Positions 22,645-35,784 are shown, numbered from the stretch's first letter. The stretch: DNA of 64,000 bases from Nelumbo lutea (GCA_022828595.1 JAKGHH010000005.1:29834193-29898192), one strand, 5' to 3'. Translations and numbers: made by a program. Notes: generated by a model not told the origin, from the sequence alone.

Positions 22645-24250
22645 GTATTATATGTTTTTATCAATAGTTGGAATCTTATAATAGCTTCCATATCACTTAG
22701 TATTTTTTTGATTCTCATGTTCTATCTCACATTACTAGAATTGGGAAACATCTAATTGTGATTGCTCATAATAAACATCTAATTATGGTTATAAAAATGA
22801 CAGAAACCTCAATCCAGCAGTTTGTGGTGCATTTAATTATTCTTTTATATCTATTTTTATTGGTATTTTGTGCAAGGATTTCTTTCAACAATTCCAGGTG
22901 TTAATACATTACAAAGGTCCCATGTGTACTTGATCATTCAGTCTATTAATCATGAAGCTGGCTTGGTCATTATTGTTTCCTTTTTCTTTCTAATTTATGA
23001 ATTACTACAAGTGAATTATTTTCTTTAAGATTATCAAATTGTTGGCATGGTTTCACATGATATGCATATATTTTTTTCATCAATGCACATACATTCTTGG
23101 CTTTCTAGCTTTGTTGTTAGGAAATTTGTGTAGTTGCTACTAAGTTATATATGAAATTTGTGTTAAAGAAGAAGAACCAATCAGAACTAAAGACAAACTA
23201 CTCATATACAGAAAAGATGAAGAAAGGGGTAGAGAAAGGGAGAAAACAGGGAAAAATATCCACATGCCGTGACATAAAACAACATATATAAATACCAAGA
23301 ACAAAAAAAGAAAAAAGAAAAAAAGAAAAACATGAAAAGAATAGAGAGAGCAATTGAGAAAGAAAGAAAAAACTATACCTGATCAGACTCCCCCAGCTCA
23401 GAGAGTCCAAGATATGGGCGTCCCCTCTAAACCCTTCAAGACACTTGAACCCCTACATACACCCAGACAGGCAGACACCCACTTCACACAAGTACTAAGA
23501 AAGGAGAATCCACTAACAAGCCACGGGGATTTTGTTCTAAATCCCAATGTAGAAATAGAACCATGACAACTGAACTGAATATGCGTCAATAATAGCTACA
23601 CCTAGATTAATTTTTTAAGAGAAAATGAGCAATTGGTTCTTCAAATAGTCAAGATTATACAAATAAATAAATACCCATTTGTTGTTGGCCTAACGAATGG
23701 AAAAAAATAGGAGAAAAAAAAACAGAGATCGATCTTTATTGAGTTCTTCAAATAGTCAAGCTTATACAAATAAATAAATATCCATTTGCTGTTGGCCTCA
23801 CAAATGAAAAAAAATAGAGATCTATCTCTATTGAGTTTCAAGTTAAAAAAGGAAGAAAATACAAAGTTCACAAGTGTAGATCTACAAAGAACAAGGAGCT
23901 CAAAAGTGTAGATTTACAATCTCTTGTCGCTGGTGGCTAGATGGTGAATCTATCGCCGTTCGAACAAGAGAGTTCAGAAGTGTAGATCTACAAAGAATAG
24001 GGAGTTCAAGTTAGGAAAAAAAAAAGATTAAATGAAAAAAAAAAACTTTAGAACATAGAAGAAAGATGTCAAACGACAGGTCCGCCTGCCACTATTCCTC
24101 ATCGCTAGTCATCGCCGGTGGACCTGCAACTAGTGCGTCGCTACCTGGGTTTGAGGTTCAAATGAATGGAGAATGAGGAGGTATAACCCTTGCGGGGGTA
24201 TTTTAGGCATTGTAAAAACTTATTAGGGACTTGTTCATCCTATTTTTTTT
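22645..24250. other. Harbinger right interior: intron-like DNA and small repeats, no intact gene
   Basis: 22645-23190 looks like continued ATG16 intron (T-rich, no exon found). 23391-23590 is a richer stretch with an open frame on both strands but no recognised domain. 23636-23840 holds two copies, about 107 bp apart, of GTTCTTCAAATAGTCAAG with ACAAATAAATAAATA. AGTGTAGATCTACAAAGAA-type lines recur at 23872, 23900 and 23975. Confidence 0.5.
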
Positions 24251-24442
24251 GGAGAAGTATTTCTTCAAGAAGTACTTAAAAAAAGACAACTTGAAGTCAC
24301 TTTTTCAAAGAAGTATTTCTTCCCCACTTTTTTACCAAACACTCATAAGTACATAAAAACCACTTAATGTGTGGTCCCATGTCTTAAAAGAAGTACTTGT
24401 TAAAAGAAATACTTCTTTTAAGTGTTTTCAAACACTACCTTA

Positions 24443-25770
24443 CTAGGCTTGAATGGCACATATTAGCCCAATTATTGCTGCAAGTATTTTAAAAACTCTA
24501 CACACTTATGGAATTGACAATAAACTTTTTTATATTAGTTTTAATAATGGTAGTGATAATGATTTAGTAATAAATATTTTAAAATCTCAACTAAAACTAT
24601 GTTTAAACGGAAAATTATTTCATATTAGATGTGCATGCCATATCTTAAATTTATATATTCAAGATGCTTTAAATATTATTTCTTAATTGTATTATATATA
24701 TATATATATATATTAAAAGTTCTAGAGCAATAAAACAAGAATTTAAATATTTATGTCATAATTATGGTTTAAAATATAAACATTTTTTGTTGTATGTTCA
24801 GCATAGATGGAATTCTACCTATTTAGAAAATTGTATTATTTGCAAGGAAATTCTTATTGATTTTTATAATGCAAAATTGCCACATGATATTATATTTGAG
24901 GAAGATTGGGAAATGACAATTTGTATAAGAGATTTTTACATAATTTTTATGTTGCAACTAATGAATTTTTGAGTGTTTATTATGCAACTAGTTGTCTTGT
25001 AGTTAATCAATTATTCATTATTAGTGAATATTTTTCAAAATATAGAAAAAATCCACAATTTACAAGAATTATTGAAGTAATGGAAAATATTGGGAGAACA
25101 TTTCTCCTCTTTATTGTTTAGCTACAATATTAGATCATAGGATTAAGAAAGATGGTTTAGATATTTTACTTGAATCATATTATGCAAATATAAATATTAA
25201 AATTTGAAATCAAAAAGAAAAAAGTTATAACTTACTATTTGAAAAATGGTAGGGCATAAAAAATCTATAGCTTGTACAGATGCAACATCCACTTTTGAAA
25301 CTAGTTCCCGTGGTGGAAAAGATAGAGTTTGGTCTCTAATAAGTAGGAAGTAGAAATTTGCTATGACATCATCAACAAGTTCATTTACTGAACTTAATTT
25401 TTATTTACAAGCAATTTTTTTCTAGTTTAAGTGATTTTTTCGACTCGGAAGGAATGAATAATTTTGACATTTTAGCTTGGTGGAGTGGACATGAAAAAAT
25501 GTATTAAGTCCTTGCCGCCATAGCATGCGATCTACTAACCCCTCTAGTGCTTATAGTTCCATTTGAGTCTTGTTTTAGTGCAAGTACTAGCTAGGGTGCT
25601 AGATGACAAGAGAAGCTGCATGAATGATGAAAGTCTAGAGATGTGCATTTGCTTCAAAGATTGGTTGGATGCTGAGGATAGATTACAAGACAAAGGAGGG
25701 CATGACACTACACCTCACGATTCACTTGAAGCAAATGATCAAAATCAAGATGGAGATGGAGGTGGAACTT
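24443..25770 (+). pseudogene. hAT transposase, C-terminal half (catalytic and dimerisation domains)
   Basis: It continues the protein that breaks off at 15120. 24453-24685 reads AHISPIIAASILKTL, GIDNKLFYISFNNGSDND and LFHIRCACHILNLYIQDAL, the catalytic-core D..D and HCxxH region. 24790-25120 includes QHRWNSTYLE and YYATSCLVVNQLF. 25455-25700 carries the hAT dimerisation domain: FDILAWWSGHEK, IACDLLTPL, then VLDDKRS, ESLEMCICFKDWL. Stops and small frameshifts occur throughout. The 3' terminal repeat is probably near 26282-26298, where the minus strand reads TAGAGGTGCAAAT. Confidence 0.85.
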
Positions 25771-26690
25771 AAAGAAAAGTGATTAATATAATATGTATTT
25801 CTTTTAATTTTCAATTTGTAAATTTTGTTATTTAATTTTATTTAAATTATTTGTTATTTTTTCAACAATGTAATTTTTTATTTTCAATTTGTAATTGTAT
25901 TATATTTTTTATGTTTTAATCTATTTTGTTAAGTATTTCTTAAGTTTCAAATTTAAATGAAATAAAATTCCAAAATTTTTCCAATTTGTTGTCTATTTTG
26001 TATTTTGTTAAGTGTTTTTTATATATTTGTTGGAATTTTTATTACTTCAATTTGTTCCCAAAGGAAAGTTAAGTATTTTAGTTTTACTTAGCCAAAAAAA
26101 AAAATCAAAATGTCAAAAAAAAAAAAAAAACAGGCCCAGTTCGGCCCAGGCCTAGGCCTGACCCATAACCCAGCCCGACACGGCACAGGCCAACATAGGT
26201 TTGGGTTGTGGGTCGTGTCGGGCTGACCCCCTAACTTATCCTAGCGGAGGGAAGCATGACTTGGTTCAACCCAACACAACCTGATTTGCACCTCTAATTC
26301 CAATTAAATCAAATATTTGAATATTTAATTGAATTTGATCATTGATTTTCAATATCTGTCCAATATCGAATTTGAATTCAAATCCGATCCATTTACACCT
26401 ATAGTAGAATCTACACTACTTGTGTAGTGATGGTTGGAATATATTTACTCACTTTGACCCTTATCCCATTTCCTGTGCATAATGATATTCACACTCTTTC
26501 CTCTCATAACCTGATTTCCGATTAGCTGAACTTATTGATCATGATATAGTAGGTCATGGATCCATGACATATGCTCTCGTGTACTAAGTTGTTTTGATCC
26601 CAATTGACTGATAGGATCCTCTCAATACATTCCTAAATATAGATGCGATGGACTCAATTATTTGGACCAATACAAAACTAGGTGTGTTTT
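25771..26690. other. hAT 3' flank and AT-rich DNA
   Basis: T-rich sequence, an A-run near 26094-26130 and a block rich in GGCCCAGGCC / CAGCCCGACACGG that is common in subterminal parts of plant hAT elements. The element's end is likely near 26298. A second hAT-type end (minus strand TATAGGTGTAAATGGATC) lies near 26385-26405. No gene. Confidence 0.45.
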
Positions 26691-26699
26691 GTTGCTCAT

Positions 26700-28060
26700 T
26701 AGCCTACAAGTTGTTGGAATAGGACTTGAGTTCCTTGTCTAATCGAACCATGAGAGATGGTTTTTCATGGAAAGGACTATGAAGCCTAAAGAACACCCCA
26801 CTGTGAACACGTATGTTTAATGTTTTTGTAGTGTTGTTTGATAGGTTCTCTTCTGGTGATGGCATAGCCTTCAAAATCCTCCTTAGTAGATGCCTTGTGC
26901 CTTGTCTGCGGGGAGGAAGTAGAGACCATTGCACACTGTTTTATTATCTGCCCCATTATGAAACCGATGTGGTTTGCTATTCTTTCATCCATACATGTAG
27001 AATCTTTTATTGGTTGATCTTTGGCAAGACGGTTGGTGGAATGGTACTTGGCTGACTCTGCTAGCTTCATTTTTTGTTCCTTCAGTGTGTGATTGTGCTT
27101 TAACACGCTTGGAAATGGCAGTATAGGAAGGTTTTCGAGGGTAAAGAGTTCATTTTGTGGGATATGATTGTAACATGAAATGCTCAAATAAATGATCTAC
27201 CCTCACACCTTTCTTCTAGTAGTTCTTTAAAGTTTAAACACAACCTTCCATGCTAGTGAGCTTGCAGTGCCTCATTGAATCCCTCCAAATCTAGATACTC
27301 TGAGGCCCTGTTCATTTTTTTAGGAATCTACTTTCCCGATAAGTGCAATTATTTTGTTTAATTCATCTAGACAAATGTATCTTGAGGGGGCATTTTTGAC
27401 CATTTTTTCATTTACCCTCTACTTGGAAAACTCAATTAGAGTATAACTTATCCTTGTAAGTGATACACGGGAAAATCAATTTTATTGTAAGTCCCACTTG
27501 TTTATGAAATAGGAACATGGGTAAGTCGATCAATGGAACCACAATCCCATTGACCAACTCCCCCCTACTTCGAAATCCCCAAAACTAACAGGGCCTAAGA
27601 AGCAACATTGGGACATTCTCTCCAAACAGGGATAGGGCTGGTCTTGTTGGTGGAAATAACAAGGCCATGGGACTTCATCTAAGGTAGAGCAATCAGATTG
27701 CTAGCCGTTTCTACTAAAGAAGCTAAGCCCTTTGAAATCTTGCATGCCCTGCTTTTGGCTCATGAGCTTGGACTTTCCATGATTGAAGTTGAGAGTGACT
27801 ACCTCTCTCTTATCAAACTTTTATTGGAGAATTCCACACATCCATGGTGTACTGCCTTAATAGTTGCTGATTGGAGACGTTTAATTCATTTCTATTTTCA
27901 CCTTCCCTCATACAAAAAGAAATGCCAACGAAAGTGGCACATAGCATGGAAGTGTTTGCTTGTTCAATATAGAGCATCATCACATGGCCATTTAAACCTG
28001 ATTTTGTTCACAATCTTATTGTATATAAATGTCGAGTCCTCAACTTAATGGATGCTTTGT
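26700..28060 (+). pseudogene. LINE 3' end: zf-RVT and RNase H, split by a MITE
   Basis: 26880-27010 reads CLVCGEEVETIAHCFIICPIMKPMW, the C..C....H....C zinc-binding motif that ends plant LINE reverse transcriptases. After the MITE at 27304-27595, 27698-27960 reads STKEAKPFEILHALLLAHELGLSMIEVESDYLSLI, THPW..ALIVADWRRL and FHLPS..RNAN, the RNase H domain with its conserved E and D. Frameshifts and stops are present; no reverse transcriptase core is found upstream. Confidence 0.75.
27304..27595. mobile_element. Tourist-like MITE (292 bp)
   Basis: Ends are GGCCCTGTT and AACAGGGCC, continuing as TIRs with T-rich interiors. Flanking triplets TGA (27301-27303) and TAA (27596-27598) are near the TWA duplication of PIF/Harbinger elements. 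It interrupts a LINE. Confidence 0.75.
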
Positions 28061-28253
28061 TTGAAAAAATAATTATTGTTATTTGGCACCATTGGTATTT
28101 AAAATGCTCAAAAAATCATCATAAATTATTAAAATTCATCATGGTAATGGTAGCCTTCAGATTTCTAAGATTATCTTAATGACAAGCTATTTGTAGTTTC
28201 AAAACACTGCATTGCATAGACAAACCACTCATTACATTCCATTATTAAAAAGG

Positions 28254-29284
28254 CAAGGTTTAAAGTATCAATATGATACTTCCGATACAGGACGTATTGT
28301 ATCTGTATCCATGGTCATGGATATGGGATACACCATGATTGTGTATGTTTCCCACGAGTCATGCATATGAGCATGACACACCTCCATATCAGGCCATATT
28401 AGTGAATACAGTTTGATACGCACTGGTATAGAAGTGTATCAGTGCCTAGTTTGATGAAATTGTATATATATTGACTACTTTTGGTTTGTTTTTCAACTTT
28501 AATAAAAATTAAAAACTATAATTATAAAAATTGGACTAAATAATCTAATATTTAATTGTCCCCAAAAATTATATAAAAAATGAAAATTATAAAAACTATC
28601 TACCTTAAATCATTTATATATATGCTTTATTTTACACATAATTATATGTTAAAAATGAAAACATATTTATAATCTGAAAAACTAGAGTTATTATATAAAA
28701 ATACTAAATAAATACAATTAACAAAAAAACAGAAAATTATAATTTTAAAAGCTAAAAGGATAATTTAATATTTAGTTTTTTTCCAAAATTTTAGTAAAAA
28801 CTGAAATTCATAAAGTAATTTATTTTATATACCTTAAATGATTTATGTTTTATTTTACATGTAAATGTAACATAAAAAAATTATATGTTAAAAATGAAAA
28901 CATATTTATTATTTGAAAAAATTGAGTTATTATTTATACAAGAACACTAAATAAATGAAATTTCCCAAAAACTTAATAAAGATTGGAAATTATAATTATA
29001 AAGATTGAAATAGAGTGATGATTATTGTATGATGTACACATGTGTGTTGTTGATTGTAATGTTTCTTTTCATATAACCTATTAAAGTGTGCATTTCTTAT
29101 GTGTTTATACTTTATTTATAGATAATTTAACTTTAGATTTAGTGTTATTACTGCATTTATGCAATTTGTATGCATTTTCCCTAGTGTATCCAAGTATTTC
29201 CATATTATTCGGTCGTATCCATGCGTTTTCATAATGTATCCGTATCTATCTGATACAATACCTGATACTGATACTTTAATTCTT
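28254..29284. mobile_element. hAT-type MITE, CAAGG family copy 1 (1.03 kb)
   Basis: Left end CAAGGTTTAAAGTATCAATATGATAC; the right end reversed reads AAGAATTAAAGTATCAGTATCAGG. Inward, both ends carry GTATC-rich text (GTATTGTATC.G.ATCC). Flanks TAAAAAGG and AGAAAAAGG suggest an 8-bp duplication with an indel. The middle is AT-rich without a gene. Three more copies lie at 48191, 61075 and 63662. Confidence 0.65.
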
Positions 29285-29526
29285 AGAAAAAGGTTTAGCT
29301 CACCATAATACCAACGGTTCATTGGGAACCAATACAAACATACCCAGCTTGTAAGCTAAGTTCTTGTAGAAACAACTCACTCATAGCTCCCACTAGGAAC
29401 CATTGGAATCATGCCTAGTGGACCACTATATTAAAAACCCTATATAGATGACATGCAATGGAAATTATGGAACCAATGGTTTACAAGTAGTGATGGGAAG
29501 TATTAGAATCAAATATCAGGTGGCAA

Positions 29527-31112
29527 TTAGGGATGAGAAAATTGTAGGTTCTACTTGGAAATAAATAGAATCGACCTTAAGTCTAGGGGTTTGCCTACCC
29601 AAACCGACTTGACGAACCGGCCTTGAGTGGCCTTGGTGGAACCTGCTTTGCAATTGAACTTGCCTTGAAATAAAATCCCAAAATACTTTTGGGGATGTGA
29701 AGTTTTGAACCCAAGCATTCATGGTTATAAAGACTATGGTCTCACTTAACCATTGAGTTACTTGAGTAATTTGGTCATTTCTTTTCATTTTAATATTTGA
29801 ATGTGTACAATAAGTAATGTAAAATGTAATATTTACAATATTTAAATTTAAATTTAAGTTTTAAACCATATAATGATAATCTACATATTAAGTTACCCAA
29901 TCTAATAAAAAAAGATGATATAAGTTTTAAACTATATATTATATTTATTGAAAAATCAAATTTTTTGAAGAACATGCTTTTTTTAAGGAGGGAAAGAGCA
30001 AGTTCCATGGATAGATCCCTAGAACCACCAAGGCTAGAATTGACCTTCATAGGGTAGGTTTCTGTTCGGATTCTGAAAATAGGAGTTTCAAGTTCCTCAG
30101 TCGAAGAACAAAGGGTCCTCCACGGTACAACATGGATAAACGACACAAAAGCTCAAATTCCGAAGATGAAAACTCCTCGGCACATAGCCGAGGTAGTGCT
30201 CGTAGCCGCCGACCGAACACTCCTCCCCTCGACTACGGAACTAGGGGAGTGGTTCAGATTCTGAAGCCCAAATGCTTGGAGTTTCGTAGTCGGTGATTGA
30301 AGAACTCCCTGGATGACGCTGCAGAATACCAGCCGAAGCAACGCTCAACCAAGACATACTCAGAGTTCCTCAGCCGAGAACTGAAACACCCAGTCGCGCC
30401 AACACCTCGACCGAGCACTCCACCCCTCAACTTCGGAATTGGGGGAGTGGTGTTCAAGTCATGGTTGATCTGGCCTTGAGTGCCATGTGGATGCCCAATC
30501 AGCACTAAGTCACCTCAGCCACGTCAGCCACACCTGGCCAGCTCCGCAAAGCGAACCGACCCTACAGCCCTGACCGTGCTACACTACTTCCATAGCCCCC
30601 GGTCAACTCCTCAATTACGTCAACTCTACGTCATGCGAATAAGCACGACCAAGAACGGGGAGGACAACTTCGCTGGGGACTAGGACTATCCCAGAGACCT
30701 TGGCAGTTACCTCATCCCAGAAACCCCGGAAGCCTAATCCGACCAGGACATGCACCCTCAGCTATAAAAAGGTATCTCTCGCTCAAGGTAGGGGGCATCT
30801 GATTCCTCGTACTCATGCTTTCCCTTTGCTCGGACCAGCACTCTCATTGCTCGGCCCAACCTTCTGCTACCTCCTACTGACTTGAGCATCGTAGTACCTA
30901 CCCAAGGATAACTCCTCGGGCCTCTGTCATTTTTCTTGATCACAAGTTTTTGAAGCGCGGTCCTGTCCTTCCACCTCGACTCCGCCCTATTGGCAAGGAC
31001 TATCTGATTGCTCTCCTCAGTTCATGCACCACTTTGGATTGAACAGCATCAGTTTCAGTTCCAAAATCTTAGAACCAACCCCTACGGGGTAGGTTCCAAA
31101 ATCAACCCCTAG
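29527..31112. mobile_element. Possible hAT-type element hosting a solo LTR
   Basis: Left TTAGGGATGAGAAAATTGTAGG and right (reversed) ACTAGGGGTTGATTTTGGAACC resemble hAT ends with a GGTTCTA/GGAACCTACC subterminal pattern. No matching TSD was found, so the limits are tentative. Confidence 0.35.
30063..31051 (+). mobile_element. Solo LTR (989 bp, Gypsy-like), TSD GTTTC
   Basis: It starts TGTTCGGATTC and ends CAGCATCA, with a perfect 5-bp duplication GTTTC (30058-30062, 31052-31056). A TATA box in GCTATAAAAAGG lies near 30763, followed by a transcribed-looking end with GACTTGAGCATCG. GC-rich throughout. The repeated phrases CCTCGG.A..AGCCGAG and GGGGAGTGGT..TCA show internal duplications. No coding part. 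Confidence 0.88.
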
Positions 31113-31385
31113 TATGCTATATAGAAATCCAAAAATCAATTGACAATATCAGTGGTCAAAGCTTACCAGCTGATTAGGAGAACTTTAAAAACAAAGCATA
31201 GTTGGAAAAGAAAGAAAAATGGGAGATGATGGTTTCTTAGATGGTGTGAAATGGTAGGATTATAGTGTTTCATCTCCAACAAGCGTACCCCACAGCAATG
31301 TATCTCTTCCAACAGCAAGATTGAATGATAAAGAGAAGTTGGTATATATTAGGGAAATAGAAACTATTGTGATGCGTCATTATAA

Positions 31386-31680
31386 TGTAAGTTGGCATTG
31401 CATCGAATCATTTCAAATTGATGACACCTAGGATGCCACATCAATACCATCCAAGCACAACTCAACTAACCATTGCTGCCCCATTGAGGAAACAACAAAT
31501 TGATGTTTCCTACTTAGGCCACTTTCTTGATTTCCAAGGTAGACTGTTGTGTTTCCAATTGTGCCTAAACACCCAACCAAACATTTCATTTAGTTGATAA
31601 AGTCAAAGCACCTTTGTGGCGCTAATGTGGCATTGAAACGGGAATGCAACACAATACCAAACATTCCTTACGATGATGGG
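31386..31680. mobile_element. Possible small MITE
   Basis: Left GTAAGTTGGCATTGCATCGAATC and right (reversed) GTAAGGAATGTTTGGTATTGTG are similar in inverted order, and both flank a stretch rich in GATGCCAC. No clear TSD. Confidence 0.3.
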
Positions 31681-32570
31681 GTTAGTGGTGTAACAACTTG
31701 TGCCAACAGAACTAGTCACAAAGAGTAATGTGACAATATAGAGGAAGTGGTGGCCATGATTGAACATCTCAAAATGAAATTAATGCTGAAAGGGAAATAA
31801 ACTCATTGCAGCACTACCCCTTGGAAATCTGCAATAAAGCCTACCTACAGTAATACAAAATGTCCACATTCACTAAGTTTACTAGGGAAGGGGGAATCCA
31901 AGGAACATGTGCAATAATTCATGGATGCCCAAGGACAACACTAAGTATGATTTTGATTTGTGCCTAAGAGAGTTCAATAAGTCCCTAGAGGGGTGCACCT
32001 ATACTTGGTACTACAACCTTGAACCAAGGTAGGCAAAAGCATGAAAAGAAATGCTAATGTTGTTTTATTTTATGAGTAGAAGAAAAAATTTACCATTGCC
32101 AATCTAGGGTGCATGGATCAAGAGCCTAATGAATACGTAAATGCAGGCATCGAAGATTCCACCTAAAAAGTCTTGACTATAAGCATGTTATGTTATGGAA
32201 GAGGTGAATGTGCCCTAATTTAACTTTGCCTAATGCCTAGGTTGCATTCTCTCCAAATACAAAGATTTATTTGGAGAACATCAAACTAGACAAGTTGATC
32301 ATGAACCTCCATTAAGCAACATGATGAACTATGTTATCCATTCTAAACTTAAGGAGAAGGAGAAAAAACTAGTGTGCAAACATCATGTGATGATAGTAGA
32401 GGAAAGGGGAGAGTTGAAGCAACCATTAAAGGAACATCCTCAAAAGGAGACTAAGAAATACAAGGGCGAAATTGCTCCGGGAGTCGCCACTAGAAAGGTC
32501 TTGATCCCAATAGTTGAGGATTGGCTCACAAAGGGATTGTTAAAGAGACCGAAAAACTATTCCAAACCAA

Positions 32571-33114
32571 CCCCCTATTCATAAGACGGACCAAACCGAC
32601 CAACCCAACCCAACCCGATCTAAGTTGGTTTGTTTTCAAATATTATCGCTCGGCTTTGATTCATTCATTATGCTAACCTAAGAGGTTGTGTTGCTTTCGG
32701 TTTGGTTGTGTAAACCGACCAAAACTAACTCGGCCCAACTATAAATATTTATTAATATTTTAAATTTAAAATTTTAATATGGAAAGTTGGGAAAATTCTT
32801 ATATTTCCTAGTTTAAAATATTTTACATTTTAAATTTATTTTATTAATAATATTTCTACAACTATTAATTAGTTTTGTTGTTTTACATTTTTTATCCAAT
32901 GAAACTATGTTTCCTAGTTTAACAAATTAGTTATGGGTTGTCTTTTGAATTAACCAACCAAACAAATAAATTGACCCGAACTGATAAGATCCAAGTTGGC
33001 CAGTTTTCACTTATACCCAACCAGTTTTGGGTGGCTAATTTGCTAGCCCGACCAGGTTGGTTCATTTGGCCAAACAACTTGCAATCGAACCAAACCGATC
33101 TATGAACACCCTGC
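32571..33114. mobile_element. Probable hAT-type MITE (about 544 bp)
   Basis: Left CTATTCATAAGACGGACCAAACC and right (reversed) CAGGGTGTTCATAGATCGGTTTGG are inverted partners. Flanks CAAACCAA and CTACCAAG are only a partial match, so the borders are approximate. Confidence 0.45.
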
Positions 33115-33187
33115 TACCAAGCCCCAAAACCAAGGCCAAGACAACCTACTATGGCTACCATGCCCATGTTGAGCACTAGACTCTAGT

Positions 33188-33574
33188 AGGGATGGATTCA
33201 AGCCAAGTTGAGCTAAATATCTAGCTAATCAAGCTTGACATGACAAAAAATATGAGGCTCGAGTTTAGGCTCAAGCTCAGTTCGGGCTAGAAACATGAGC
33301 TTGAATTCAGTTCAACTCAAAAGCTCATGTGTTTAAATTCAACTTGGTTTGAGGTCAATAGTTTGCCAAGCTTCATATAAAAAATCACATGCACAAATAA
33401 TTATACATTATAAATTAAATATATTATATATAATATAAGTTCAATTAGACTTACGAGCTTTACGATTAAGGCTTTATTGGGTTCAATCTTGACTCAATTG
33501 AGACTTATCCAGATTGAGCTTTTTGCGAACCAAACTCGAATAACTTGTGAAAAATTTGGTATGTGTCCACCCTT
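33188..33574. mobile_element. hAT-type MITE (387 bp), TSD ACTCTAG(T/A)
   Basis: Ends AGGGATGGATTC and (reversed) AAGGGTGGACAC; flanks ACTCTAGT (33180-33187) and ACTCTAGA (33575-33582), 7 of 8 bases equal. It interrupts the Gypsy remnant. No gene inside. Confidence 0.72.
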
Positions 33575-33929
33575 ACTCTAGAATGCTATATGTTACGGAG
33601 ATTTTGTGCTACTAAAGTAAAGGTGGGCGATGTTAAAATGGTTTATGAGACCTACTAACTAGTACATGAGGGACCTTTACCGCAACTTGAACCACCAATG
33701 GATGCAATAAGGATCTTTCCTTACATCTCCTTGGAGAAAGGGGAATTTGTTGAGGCTTGGTAACTTAAAAGAAGTAGCCTAGACATCACAAAATTGATAA
33801 AAAATACTCGTTGAGAGTCACCAAAGGTATGAGAGTACACAAAACGAATTGAAAGTAATTTGAAATTCAATGAGTTCTACAAATATATGAAACTCTCTCA
33901 TTGATCCCAAAAGAACGAGTGTTCATGCA

Positions 33930-35784
33930 TGTGAACGTCGGAGAAAACCCCAACTGTTCACTTCATGGCCAATTAGATGGAGTCACCATCCATCAAAATT
34001 GATAACTGTGAGTGATGGGTCTACCATATCTGCATTTTTCAAAATTAGACAAATGTTGGTGACTCCATTCTTTTCAACCTGGACAAGGCTAGTCTGGGTA
34101 AGGAGAGATAGAGAAAGAGAGAGGGAAGGGGTTATGCACCCCTTTCTCTGGTTAGTGTGAGAAAACCAAATTCCCCTCTTTACTTTAGATTTGAATCGAG
34201 AACTGAACCCTCCAACCATCCGAAAGGAACAGAAGTGCCTCTATCTTTACTTCCAAACCGACACCCTTTTGGAGGTAGGAGTCTAAGCAAAAGGGCATGG
34301 GATGACTCCCTTGCCCCTTTTCTATCAGAACCCCCACTTTCGGACTCAGTTGGTTGATCGGAAGAGAGAAAAAGCACTGGCCTCTCAGATGCTAGAGGGT
34401 GTTAGGATGCCCATATTCAAATTTAAATGCACATCAAAATAGAACAAGATTGATTTACTAACCAAAAATCAGATACTAAGATAAATAGGCAAACATAACT
34501 GCAATCTAGTCATTAAACCGAAATATGGAAGGTGAGGCAATCAATTTCACCTCTTGTGACCTTTGCAAGAATCAACAATGCTACAAGATATCCTGAGACC
34601 TAAACTTCTTGGGAAACGATTTTCAACCAGAGGCTCTCTGGCTTAATTTTCGAATAAAACTGGTAGAAGTTGATGCGCTAATAACATGAAACATCTCACT
34701 GAAGGTAGAACAACGTGAACTCCTCTTGCCTTTGAATGCCCAGACACTTCCTTGGGTTTGACGGAAAGATGGAGGAACCACCCTTCAACGACGACCTCTT
34801 CTTGCACGAATCAGTTTCATCTCTACCTTTCTCTTTGTACAAGCATCTTTCTCCTAAACCCTATCTTACCTCTTTCTTTGCATCGAAAGACCCTCTATCT
34901 TAGTGTCACTCTCGACATCCCACTCTTACTACACCTTCTCTTGTCTCACCATTCTTCTTGCTTAGAGTTGTTTTCCTTTCCTTTCTCTAAATCTCCCTCA
35001 GTCTCTCTCTCTCTCTCTCTCAAACTCTCTCTTGTTCGACCAAGTTTTCTCTTCCATTTGAAGAGTTCCCCCTCTCTTCTTCTCCCTCTTGGGAACAATG
35101 CTCCCTCCCTTTATAATGGTGAGGGGGAGCACAAAAACCTGCCGAGATGCCTATCCGAGGGGTGGGGTTCAAATGATGAGGTTGAAGGAAAAGCAGAGGT
35201 CTAGATCAAATTGGGGTTTTTAGGAAGTTTAAGGAGGGTGTCCAATTGTAAGAGTTGGTTTTCCTAGGGGGCCTCTTAGGGATTTTTAGAATGTGAGGGG
35301 AAATTTTAGTAATATAGGATAGGGGAACCGTGGGAGACTTGGGTTCAAGCTTTTAATGGTACATGTAATGTGGGTTATTCCAATGATTTCTGCGAAGGTA
35401 CTTTAGGAATTGTCTTAAAAGGGTATTTTGGTGATGTTTATCAGTTCGGGTGAGGGGTACTCTGTTGATTTGTGAGAAAAACACAATCTAGAGGGTATTT
35501 TAGTAATTTGGGCAAGGGGGGGGGGATTTTGGGGATGCAAAAAAGGGATATTTTGATAATTTTGGAAGAAGGGGTATTTTGGGAATTTAGAAGAAGGGGG
35601 TATTTGGGTAATTTTGGCCTTAAAGGGTATCAAGTGATATCAATAGTGGATTTTGAAGATTTAGGGGTTGAGATTTGGATTCCTTGGATTCTCTGAGTTT
35701 CGGTAGGGTCGGAATGGTTTGAATGGTGTTCTAGGGTGAGTTAAGGGTTCAGATAAAGGACTGAGCAAAAATGGGATGCTGACA
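33930..35784 (-). mobile_element. Solo LTR (1.86 kb), same family as 15775-18450, TSD ATGCA/ATGCC
   Basis: On the minus strand it starts TGTCAGCATCCCATTTTTGC and ends GACGTTCACA. Flanks are ATGCA (33925-33929) and ATGCC (35785-35789). Shared with the LTR at 15775: the TGT.AGCA.CC.ATTTTTGCTCAG start, the GAGAGGGAAGGGGTTA.GCACCCC block near its end, GACTCCAT and the terminal GACG. Instead of the 160-bp repeats it has short (GGGTATTTTGG) units at 35420-35620. It lies in the Gypsy remnant. Open frames across it are low-complexity artefacts. Confidence 0.82.

Noticed and set aside
34752..35204. 150-codon open frame rich in Leu/Ser
   Set aside because: It lies inside a solo LTR on the opposite strand and follows CT-rich low complexity; no domain.
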